From Clostridiales bacterium Firm_16 (lineage in GTDB: Bacteria; Bacillota; Clostridia; Saccharofermentanales; Saccharofermentanaceae): a DNA stretch of 64,000 nucleotides. The position numbers were made by a program, and so were the translations under genes. Under the pieces are notes generated by a model. That model did not search any database, was not told the origin of the DNA, and was given only the letters and a program-made list of their open reading frames with translations. Location: positions 41,260-105,259 of the forward strand of contig LVAV01000018.1 in NCBI GenBank assembly GCA_001604185.1, read 5' to 3'. This document shows, in pieces, positions 43,057 to 50,603 of this stretch; within the stretch, counting starts at the first letter, position 1, and every line of letters starts with the position of its first letter.

Positions 43057-44292
43057 ATGGTCGATCGTTCTTTTTTCCTTAAACCGACATCCGAAGAGCA
43101 TGCGGAGATCTTCCCGATTGCTCAGAAGCACTATCGCAGCACTCGTCTCGGCACATCGGTCATCGCCTGTCTGGCAGCGGCCGGGTTTGTCGCCGGTCTT
43201 CTGATCCTGATTCTCTGGACGTCGCAGTGGCTGATCGGCACGCTGTTCTTCGTTCTGTCTCTCGTGTTCATCGTCATCGCACTGTGCAATAAGTGGGGGC
43301 CGAAGGAACATTTCGAGAAGTTCCGCGACCGGCATTATCTGCTGAACCACGTCGAGATCGTCGACACCATCGTAGACGATCCGCATGAAGAAGAAAGCCA
43401 CATGCTGTGCCTTCGCTCGGACGACGGTGCCCGGACGAAAGTACCTGTTTCTTCCAGCCGCTATAAGGATTTTCACTGCGGAATGACCGGTGTCCTGGTG
43501 ATTATTGACGGGGAAAAAGGACTATATCATGAGGGTGGTTTTTTCTTCTTTCCGGATGAGGGCTCCGGGGCGGTGGCCAAGGATCCTCATAACAACGCAT
43601 TTTCCGTCGCGGAAGAATCTGTCCCCGATGCGATCCTCCGAGCTTTTCTGGATCGTACAAGCGTGCAGTGGAAGCTGATCAAGCTTCTGCTCCCGATCCT
43701 CCTTTGTATCGGAATATTCTTCGTATTCACCCACGGGAAACTTAAGAATGACTGGTTCCCCATGGCCCAGCTTACCCTCAGTCTTCTGGCCATTCTTCTT
43801 ATGCTGGCGAACCTTTCGGATGTGGCGCTTGCTCTCTTTATCCGGAAAGACAGACGCAGCTACTTCAATTTCGCCCTGTGGTGCCTCACTCCTGTGACCC
43901 TGCTTCTGGTGATCGCTCCCCTTCGCGCCGAGATCTCCGACACGATCAAGTATATCCTTCTAGGAGTCTCCGCTGCCCTTGTTCTCATCCTGATATTCGC
44001 TTTCTGCCACGTCGAAAGATCCGTGTCCCGGGCCCTTCGGAACAGAAATCTCCTGGCCGCCCGCTGCGAAATATTTAAACTCGAAGAACGCGTGTACTAC
44101 ATCCGACGCTATCCACGTCACGTCCCCTTCCTCACACTCCATCTGGAAGACGGAACCACACTCTTCTTCCCCATCAGCAAAAGCCAGGCCAGAAACATCC
44201 ACGAAGGCGACAAAGGCTACGCACTCCGCGCCCCCGACACCTTCATGGGCAAAACCACCTACAACTACTTCTACCAATCCGAGAAAGACTGA
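43057..44292 (+). CDS. Multi-pass membrane protein of unknown function
   Basis: The 411-residue protein has two membrane helices near the N-terminus (about residues 33-80). A soluble segment of about 110 residues follows, with a beta-rich part (SHMLCLRSDDGARTKVPVS). Four further helices (about 200-320) and a C-terminal soluble domain (about 335-411) complete it. The two soluble parts resemble each other in places (short beta motifs about a displayed value), perhaps an internal duplication. No catalytic motif is seen. The ATG at 43057 follows GGGAG; the GTG at 43042 is less likely. It converges on thrC, with a hairpin between. Confidence 0.6.
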   Translation: MVDRSFFLKPTSEEHAEIFPIAQKHYRSTRLGTSVIACLAAAGFVAGLLILILWTSQWLIGTLFFVLSLVFIVIALCNKWGPKEHFEKFRDRHYLLNHVEIVDTIVDDPHEEESHMLCLRSDDGARTKVPVSSSRYKDFHCGMTGVLVIIDGEKGLYHEGGFFFFPDEGSGAVAKDPHNNAFSVAEESVPDAILRAFLDRTSVQWKLIKLLLPILLCIGIFFVFTHGKLKNDWFPMAQLTLSLLAILLMLANLSDVALALFIRKDRRSYFNFALWCLTPVTLLLVIAPLRAEISDTIKYILLGVSAALVLILIFAFCHVERSVSRALRNRNLLAARCEIFKLEERVYYIRRYPRHVPFLTLHLEDGTTLFFPISKSQARNIHEGDKGYALRAPDTFMGKTTYNYFYQSEKD

Positions 44293-44342
44293 TCCGCGCG
44301 ATTCCCCCGCGGCGGACGGTCCTGTCTTCTGAAAAAGGTCAC

Positions 44343-44414
44343 AAAAAATCAACCCTGGGAGCGATTCCGCAGGGTGCTCCGCACCCGAGGACCAGCGCAC
44401 AGGGTTGTTTTTTT
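44343..44414 (-). terminator. Terminator of thrC with conserved GTCCTC...TGCG apex
   Basis: The outer stem is AAAAAATCAACCCTG (44343-44357) with CAGGGTTGTTTTTTT (44400-44414), bidirectional in form. Read in the thrC direction, the enclosed segment (44365-44394) is GGTCCTC, a GGGTGC-GGA-GCACCC stem, then TGCGGAA. That matches the apices after cls and prfC. It also ends the convergent membrane-protein gene. Confidence 0.85.
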
Positions 44415-44420
44415 GTGCAA

Positions 44421-45926
44421 TTACTTTTTCAGAAGATCCAGCACCGTCTGCCTCATATTTTCCTTCTCAATCAGGAGGTTATGGAGCACGGGCTTTTTGT
44501 TGATATCTTTCAATCCGTACGGGATCTCCAGACCGCTTTCTTCAGACAGCTCCTTGGTGATCACTTCATCGGAACGACCATTGCTGTAGCCGGCACCGTT
44601 GAGCGCATCCATAACGGAAGGAGCGAACTTGAAAGGGCTGGCTGTGGAAACGAATACAGTCTTGGTCTCGTCTCCGGAGCGCTGGTAGTAACGGTTGTAG
44701 ATATTGAATCCGACAGCGGTATGTGTGTCCACCACATGATCGCAGCGGTCATATACATCACGGATCGTCTTGCTGATACCGGCCTCATCGGCAAAACCGC
44801 CGACGAAAGTCATCTGCAGAGTATGCAGTGTATCCGGATCGACGCTGTAGACACCCTTAGTCTTCAGTTCCTCCATCCACTGGGCTGTCTTCACGGCATC
44901 CTTGTTGGTGACTTCGAAAAGAAGTCTCTCGAGGTTACTGGAAATCAGGATATCCATAGACGGAGAATTGGTCTTATAGAACTCACGGTTACGATCGTAG
45001 GTACCGCTTCTGAAGAAGTCAGAAAGGACCTTGTTCTTATTCGATGCGCAGATGAGTTTCTTCATCGGGATACCCATCTTCTTGGCATACCATGCAGCCA
45101 GGATGTTGCCGAAGTTACCTGTCGGAACAACAACATTCATCTTCTCGCCGAACTCGAACTCTTCATACTTCAGAAGTTCCACATAAGATGCCACATAGTA
45201 GGCGATCTGCGGAACCAGACGGCCCCAGTTAATGGAGTTCGCAGAAGAAAGTACGATACCCATGTCGTTCAGTTCTTTTGCCATAGACTCATCACCGAAG
45301 ATGGCCTTCACACCGGACTGGGCATCATCGAAGCAGCCGTTCACGGCTACGACATGCACATTGTTACCCTCAGTGGTGATCATCTGCTGCTTCTGGGCAT
45401 CAGACACGCCCTCGGAAGGATAGAATACGATGACCTCCGTGCCCGGAAGATCCTTGAAACCTTCCAGCGCGGCTTTACCTGTATCACCGGAAGTAGCGGT
45501 CAGGATGCAGATCTTTCTGTTCTCGCCGGTCTTCTTCGCAGAAGCCGTCATCAGGTGTGGCAGAAGCTGGAGAGCCATATCCTTGAAGGCGGCCGTCGGG
45601 CCATGCCACAGTTCCAGGATGTATTCCCGAGGATTGTACTTATTCAGCTGAACCAGCGGAGCCGGCTTCTCGCCGAATTTCTCTTCCGCATAGGCCTGCT
45701 CGGTGTAACCCAGGAGCTCGTCGTAGGTGAAATCCGTCAGATACTTGCTCAGAACGGTCGCCGCGATCTGGGGATAGGTCATCTCCGTCATGGCCATGAT
45801 CTCATTCTTGCTCAGCTGCGGAATGGATTCCGGAACGAAAAGTCCACCGTCCGGGGCGATACCCTGCTTGATGGCTTCCGAAGCAGAAAACTTCTTATCG
45901 TATCCTCTTGTGCTCATGTACATCAT
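44421..45926 (-). CDS. thrC: Threonine synthase
   Basis: This 501-residue PLP enzyme converts O-phosphohomoserine to threonine. The PLP lysine lies in GPTAAFKDMALQLL (about residue 113), and the phosphate-binding TATSGDTGKAALEGF follows. The N-terminal STRGYDKKFSASEAI pattern is typical of the longer (class I) threonine synthases. The length matches. The start is one of two adjacent ATGs (45926 or 45923) about 10 nt after AAGGAG. It is the last gene of the long leftward run, 58 bp after the TPR-protein gene, and may be read from upstream promoters. Confidence 0.95.
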   Translation of the reverse strand: MMYMSTRGYDKKFSASEAIKQGIAPDGGLFVPESIPQLSKNEIMAMTEMTYPQIAATVLSKYLTDFTYDELLGYTEQAYAEEKFGEKPAPLVQLNKYNPREYILELWHGPTAAFKDMALQLLPHLMTASAKKTGENRKICILTATSGDTGKAALEGFKDLPGTEVIVFYPSEGVSDAQKQQMITTEGNNVHVVAVNGCFDDAQSGVKAIFGDESMAKELNDMGIVLSSANSINWGRLVPQIAYYVASYVELLKYEEFEFGEKMNVVVPTGNFGNILAAWYAKKMGIPMKKLICASNKNKVLSDFFRSGTYDRNREFYKTNSPSMDILISSNLERLLFEVTNKDAVKTAQWMEELKTKGVYSVDPDTLHTLQMTFVGGFADEAGISKTIRDVYDRCDHVVDTHTAVGFNIYNRYYQRSGDETKTVFVSTASPFKFAPSVMDALNGAGYSNGRSDEVITKELSEESGLEIPYGLKDINKKPVLHNLLIEKENMRQTVLDLLKK

Positions 45927-45984
45927 AGAAATACATCTCCTTACACATTTGTGTTTATCTCTGTTGTGTCAAAAACTCTGGTAC

Positions 45985-47025
45985 TCAGGCGTTCTCGGGG
46001 GTCGTTTCTGCGGTATCCTCAGTGGTGCCTTCCGTATCGGTCGTATCCTCGGCGGATGTCGTGGTCGTGGCCTCTGTTGTAGCTTCCGTCGTAGTCGTGG
46101 CTTCGGTAGTGGCTTCTGTCTCCGCCGTGGTCTCCGACTCTGTCGGTGCTGCTGTGGTTTCCGGTGTCACGCCGCCGTACTTCTGGTTAAATCCGGCAAG
46201 GATCGCGGCGCACTCCGGGTCAGCCTGATTCTTCTGCAGTTCTGAGATCAGGTATTCCACCTTCTCTCCGTTCTTCGCCTTCTCCGCCGAACGGGAGAAA
46301 GCCGGAACGATCAGGTACTTGATCAGGAAGAACAGTCCCACCAGAATAGCGAATGCCGCCAGCGCGATGAGCGTCATACGCATCTTCTCGGCCGGAGTCT
46401 TAGGGAAATCCACTTCGATCTCCTCGTCCGGGATCTCTCCGTTGGAGGATGTGGTCTGCATCAAGGCATCACGGATCTCTTTCTCCGTAGCCAGTCTTCT
46501 CTTGGTAGGTTTCTTCGGTGCCTTCAGAAGGATCGGAGCCTGTACGTGGATACGCTCCCGGTTCTCGCTCTCGGCGATCATGGGAGACTCCTGTCGCGTG
46601 ATGGTGGCACTCAATGCCTTCAGCGGAGATTCCTCTGCCTTCTCTTCCGGCGTGATGGCCTGCTGGGCCTCGTTATCGGCTTTAGCCTGGGAAAGACAGA
46701 ACTGTGCAAGTTCCGTCAGGTCCTGTGAATGCAGGCCGCTGGTCAGGGCATGCTCGAAGCAGGAGATGGCACGGTGATACTCTCCGCACTGGGCCACGCA
46801 GATACCGAACAGAAGACTCGGCTCGCCCCAGGTCGGATACTGGCTGATGATCTTCTTCAGAGAGATGATCGCCACGTCCGCGCCGTCATTATTCATGTTA
46901 AACAGAGCCCGGTTGTACTGCCGCGCAAGCTGCTCCGCATCTTCCGGCGGAAGACGGAACACAGCAAGGTCACGCGTGGTGATCTCCTGAATAGGTAGTC
47001 CAACGGTTTTCCAGTCCATTTCCAT
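45985..47025 (-). CDS. Single-pass membrane protein with TPR-like N-terminus and Thr/Glu-rich tail
   Basis: The 346-residue protein has TPR-like helices at the N-terminus (about residues 25-115), a basic linker and one membrane helix (about 217-240). A C-terminal tail of Thr/Glu/Ala repeats (about 285-346) follows. With no signal peptide, the TPR part should be cytoplasmic and the tail outside. The tail composition resembles linkers of clostridial surface proteins. There is no strong ribosome binding site at the ATG (47025), but it follows folC by only 15 bp, so translational coupling is likely. No specific function is recognised; a protein-interaction scaffold is plausible. Confidence 0.7.
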   Translation of the reverse strand: MEMDWKTVGLPIQEITTRDLAVFRLPPEDAEQLARQYNRALFNMNNDGADVAIISLKKIISQYPTWGEPSLLFGICVAQCGEYHRAISCFEHALTSGLHSQDLTELAQFCLSQAKADNEAQQAITPEEKAEESPLKALSATITRQESPMIAESENRERIHVQAPILLKAPKKPTKRRLATEKEIRDALMQTTSSNGEIPDEEIEVDFPKTPAEKMRMTLIALAAFAILVGLFFLIKYLIVPAFSRSAEKAKNGEKVEYLISELQKNQADPECAAILAGFNQKYGGVTPETTAAPTESETTAETEATTEATTTTEATTEATTTTSAEDTTDTEGTTEDTAETTPENA

Positions 47026-47040
47026 AGTCGTATCTTCGAC

Positions 47041-48465
47041 CTAGTTGAGGTCGTCCTTCTCCCATTCTGACACGATGGTCTCCCGGACCTGTCCCAGCAG
47101 ATACAGGGATCCGATCACATAAAGCGGCGAACGGTTCTTACGAGCGCGCTCTACGGCGATCCGGCATGCCTCCGTGGCATCGTCCATATGTGTCAGTTTT
47201 TCTCTAGCATTATACATAGATGAACTTGAATTGTAAAACGCTTTTCCTGCCAATAATGCCTCGGCAAAAGCACCCTTCAATTGGTCAGCCTGCATGGCAC
47301 GTTTCTGTTCGGGCCGCACGAAGGTGAACCGTTCCAGCGGAACACACCATCTCTCGCACAGGATCGACAGCATCTTGCTGACGTCTTTATCCGCCATGAC
47401 CCCCATGATCACCTCACAAGGTCTTTGTCTGTGCAGTTCCTTCGTTTCCGCAAGGAAATCGCAGAAAGAAGTAATGCCCTGGGGATTATGAGCCCCGTCC
47501 AGAATGACCGGCGGGTCTTCTCTTACGACCTCCAGGCGGCCTTTCCACACAGTATGCAGAAGGCCTTCTTTTCTCGCTTCTTCTGAGACCACACCCTTCA
47601 TGGCTTTCAGGGCCAGGCTGGCGTTATGGATCTGATATTCCCCATGCATAGGGGTAAAGTATTCTTCTTCATCCAGGAAGAACCTCTGACCGGAAAGATC
47701 GTAGGAAGTTCTTCTCGCTTCGTCATTGCCCACGATGGTAAGGGGCGCATTCTTCTCGGAAGCGATCTTCTCGATGACGGCCTGGGCATCCAGTGCCTCA
47801 GAAGGTTCGACAGCCGCCTGATGGGGATCCATCAGGAAGATCGGGCAGTTCTCCTTAATGATGCCGCCCTTCTCACCGGCAATCTCCGCCAGAGTATTGC
47901 CGAGTCTGTCCATATGGTCATAGCCCAGGGCCGTAATGATGGTCCTGACCGGGTTTTCGATAACATTGGTGGAATCCAGACGTCCGCCAAGACCCGTCTC
48001 CAGCACTACATAGTCACAGTTCTGCTCCTGGAAATACAGGAAGGCTACAGCCGTTACCAGTTCGAATTCTGTCGGGTGTTCTTCCCCTTCGGAAAGCATC
48101 TCCTGCACTTTCTCTTCTACCAGAGCCGAGAGCCGCCACAGGGAATCGTGATCGATCTCGCCGTAGGTATCGTCCCGGTTCCAGGAAAGAAGACCTTCTT
48201 TGCCGTCCAGGATACGGATTCTTTCTGAGAATCTCTCGAGAAAAGGAGAGGTATAAAGACCGACCTTATGGCCGTCACAGGCGAGCATAGCGGCACAGAA
48301 AGCCGACACGGAGCCCTTCCCGTTAGTACCGGCGATGTGGATCGCCTGCAAGTTCTTTTGCGGATCGGTAAGCTTCGCCAGAAGTGCCTGCATCCTCGTA
48401 AGGCCCAGCTTGATCCCGAATCGGTTGGCTGTCTGCAGAAATTCCGGTGCGTTGGTGTCGATCAT
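47041..48465 (-). CDS. folC: Folylpolyglutamate synthase / dihydrofolate synthase
   Basis: This 474-residue Mur-ligase-like enzyme adds glutamate to folates, and often also joins dihydropteroate and glutamate. The P-loop HIAGTNGKGSVSAF (about residue 44), DYVVLETGLGGRLDSTNVI (about 153) and VILDGAHNPQG (about 327) are diagnostic. The length is slightly above average. The start at 48465 is 1 bp beyond the GtrA stop codon, indicating translational coupling. No other folate gene lies nearby. Confidence 0.93.
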   Translation of the reverse strand: MIDTNAPEFLQTANRFGIKLGLTRMQALLAKLTDPQKNLQAIHIAGTNGKGSVSAFCAAMLACDGHKVGLYTSPFLERFSERIRILDGKEGLLSWNRDDTYGEIDHDSLWRLSALVEEKVQEMLSEGEEHPTEFELVTAVAFLYFQEQNCDYVVLETGLGGRLDSTNVIENPVRTIITALGYDHMDRLGNTLAEIAGEKGGIIKENCPIFLMDPHQAAVEPSEALDAQAVIEKIASEKNAPLTIVGNDEARRTSYDLSGQRFFLDEEEYFTPMHGEYQIHNASLALKAMKGVVSEEARKEGLLHTVWKGRLEVVREDPPVILDGAHNPQGITSFCDFLAETKELHRQRPCEVIMGVMADKDVSKMLSILCERWCVPLERFTFVRPEQKRAMQADQLKGAFAEALLAGKAFYNSSSSMYNAREKLTHMDDATEACRIAVERARKNRSPLYVIGSLYLLGQVRETIVSEWEKDDLN

Positions 48466-48466
48466 G

Positions 48467-49042
48467 TTATGCTTCCTTTACCTCTTCTGCCGCTTCTTCT
48501 TTTTTCGGCTCTTTCTTATCTTTTTTGAAGATGAAGAGCTTACTTAAGACATAGTTTGCGACAACTACGAAGAAGGAAACACCGAACTTAATGATATATT
48601 TGTTTGTGAAATCAAAGCCGAAAATGGAGAACCACAGATCATCCTGTGGCATGTTGAATGAGTTTTCCATGACCATGATGCCCAGAGCGAACAGACCGAT
48701 CTCGAAAGCAAAGAGGGTAAAGAGTCGGGCCACAACAAAACTGATGAACTCTTTCACGATATTGCCTTTGGTATGGAAAACAAAGAGCTTGTTGGTTATA
48801 TAAGCGAAGACGATGGCCGCGATCCAGGCAACGATATTGATGAAAAGCACATACATATCGAAGCTGATACCGAAGATACTGACCGGCCATTTCACATTGA
48901 AAAGCTTATCAAGAAGTGCGAAAACGACATTGTTGACCACGGTGGTTAATACACCAAAAACGAAGTACCAGAAGACTTCCTGGAATTTCTTATTCTGCAT
49001 CAACTGTTTCAGTTTAGACGGCTCAGCGTTCTCGTTCGACAT
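48467..49042 (-). CDS. GtrA-family membrane protein
   Basis: The 191-residue protein has four membrane helices with the GtrA pattern: WYFVFGVLTTVVNNVVFALLD early and ITNKLFVFHTK in the second half. Known members flip or assist lipid-linked sugars for wall or lipopolysaccharide glycosylation. A Lys/Glu-rich cytoplasmic tail ends the protein. The ATG at 49042 follows AAGGAG by 10 nt. The longer frame to 49108 overlaps the upstream gene's tail and is not supported. It is coupled tightly between the cohesin-like gene and folC. Confidence 0.85.
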   Translation of the reverse strand: MSNENAEPSKLKQLMQNKKFQEVFWYFVFGVLTTVVNNVVFALLDKLFNVKWPVSIFGISFDMYVLFINIVAWIAAIVFAYITNKLFVFHTKGNIVKEFISFVVARLFTLFAFEIGLFALGIMVMENSFNMPQDDLWFSIFGFDFTNKYIIKFGVSFFVVVANYVLSKLFIFKKDKKEPKKEEAAEEVKEA

Positions 49043-49043
49043 C

Positions 49044-50534
49044 TTATACTCTCCTTGGTTTCGCCTGATGGCGGAAATGGTGGCGTCTGCGATAGAACAT
49101 GATCGCAATGATCACCGCCTCAACAAAAGCTATACTAGCACAAACGATAACCAAATACAAAAATGTATTTGATGTTGTGGTTATGGTCTGGTATGGATAG
49201 AAATCACCGTTCTGGGTGTCCACTACATAGAACTGTGCATTGCCGTCTTCCGACCGCATGTATGCGATACAGGTCTTCTTGTCCTTGGAGATGTATCCGT
49301 CCATCTCGATGGTGCCGTAGGAGATCTTGGTGGGCGTGAAGCCTTCCGGTACCAGCACGCTGGTGGGAACACTCTCCACGGTAAGCAGGCGGGACGGACG
49401 AAGCATCATCTTGCCCGGCTCATAAAGACGAAGAGTCTCGGCATCCTGGTCATACGCGTAAAGGCCGGTCTTGCCGTCATCCGGACGGACATAGATCAAG
49501 ATGCTCTTGACGCCGTCTTTCTGGAAGCAAGGCACTTCGTTGCCTTCTACCAGGAATGTGGACTGATAGAAATCCGAAGGGATAACGATGGTCTCCGGCA
49601 GCGTCTGGAACTGGTAGATGTTCCCGTCTCTGTCCTTGATGGAGAGTCCTTCCACGGACAGTGCGTCGCTTCGGAATACCTTGATGGTATATTCCTTGAC
49701 CGATTCCCCGTCTTCTGCCGTTACCTTCACGGTAACGAGATTATCGCCCATCTTGAGGTCGGAACCGCCCTGCACCTCAACCTTGGATTTAATATTGTAT
49801 GCGGTGGCATTGACAGCCACGTCAGTTGTGTTCTTGGAAACTACGGCCTGATAGGAGAAGATACCGGGATCGAATTCCGGTGTCAAAGTTACGGAACCCA
49901 GAGACAGTGTGCTCAATGTCGCGTCAGAAGAAACGATGGCCTGTACCAGCAAAGATGCATTGGCTCCGGCGCCGGCTACGACGGTCTCCAGAGAACTGTC
50001 GCGGAATCCGGAAAGGCTTCCCAGCCAGGCTTTCACTTCACCGCCTGCTTCCTGGTTGATACGGAACCGCAAGGTGGCAGCCACGACCGGCTCATCCGAA
50101 GAGAAAACCAGTGTAGAGTTACCCGTCCTTGCAGACGTCTCGCCGGAAGCACCGCTCTCGGTTGCTTCCTGAAGGATCTTCTCTTCTGCCTTGGAGTTGA
50201 TGGCCGAGATCTTGACGATGGAGCTGTCCTCCGGAGTCTCTGCCTCGATCTCGAAATCGTCCAGTTTCTCGCCGATGGCGGCACTGACGAATTCCAGATA
50301 TTTATTGTCATACCCGATCTCGATGGGACCGAATCGTGTAATGCTCGGGAACGAACTAAAAGCCACCTTCAAAGTCACGATCTCACCTGCGATCGCGGAA
50401 GGCTCCTGAAAAGACAGATCAACCGTCACACCCCCGGCCGCCCGGTCAACTGCAGAAGGGCGCAAAGAGAGTGCAGTCATGCATATTGTAATCAGCAGGA
50501 TCCAGCACAAGACCCTGCGAAGTGCCATTTTCAT
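49044..50534 (-). CDS. Cohesin-like and cadherin-like-sandwich protein, membrane-anchored at the C-terminus
   Basis: The 496-residue protein has a signal peptide (about residues 1-28). A cohesin-type beta-sandwich follows (about 35-195, with LSFQEPSAIAGEIVTLKVAF and IEIGYDNKYLEFVSA). Next is a cadherin-like beta-sandwich domain (about 205-290, starting SSDATLSTLSLGSV). A further unknown domain leads to a C-terminal membrane helix (about 453-478) and a basic cytoplasmic tail. It should display a binding domain on the outside. No dockerin is seen in the window, although paralogue A of the LRR pair has an EF-hand-type loop. A cellulosome role is not implied by this alone. Confidence 0.72.
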   Translation of the reverse strand: MKMALRRVLCWILLITICMTALSLRPSAVDRAAGGVTVDLSFQEPSAIAGEIVTLKVAFSSFPSITRFGPIEIGYDNKYLEFVSAAIGEKLDDFEIEAETPEDSSIVKISAINSKAEEKILQEATESGASGETSARTGNSTLVFSSDEPVVAATLRFRINQEAGGEVKAWLGSLSGFRDSSLETVVAGAGANASLLVQAIVSSDATLSTLSLGSVTLTPEFDPGIFSYQAVVSKNTTDVAVNATAYNIKSKVEVQGGSDLKMGDNLVTVKVTAEDGESVKEYTIKVFRSDALSVEGLSIKDRDGNIYQFQTLPETIVIPSDFYQSTFLVEGNEVPCFQKDGVKSILIYVRPDDGKTGLYAYDQDAETLRLYEPGKMMLRPSRLLTVESVPTSVLVPEGFTPTKISYGTIEMDGYISKDKKTCIAYMRSEDGNAQFYVVDTQNGDFYPYQTITTTSNTFLYLVIVCASIAFVEAVIIAIMFYRRRHHFRHQAKPRRV

Positions 50535-50603
50535 AATTTCGTTCCTGATATTATTAGTGTTTCACCTGCATTATAAAGGAAGGACAGGTTTTCATGCAAT
50601 GAT

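Noticed and set aside
44415..46082. 555-codon plus-strand frame opposite thrC
   Set aside because: It runs through the thrC terminator and coding sequence, has no start signals and no family match; thrC is unambiguous.
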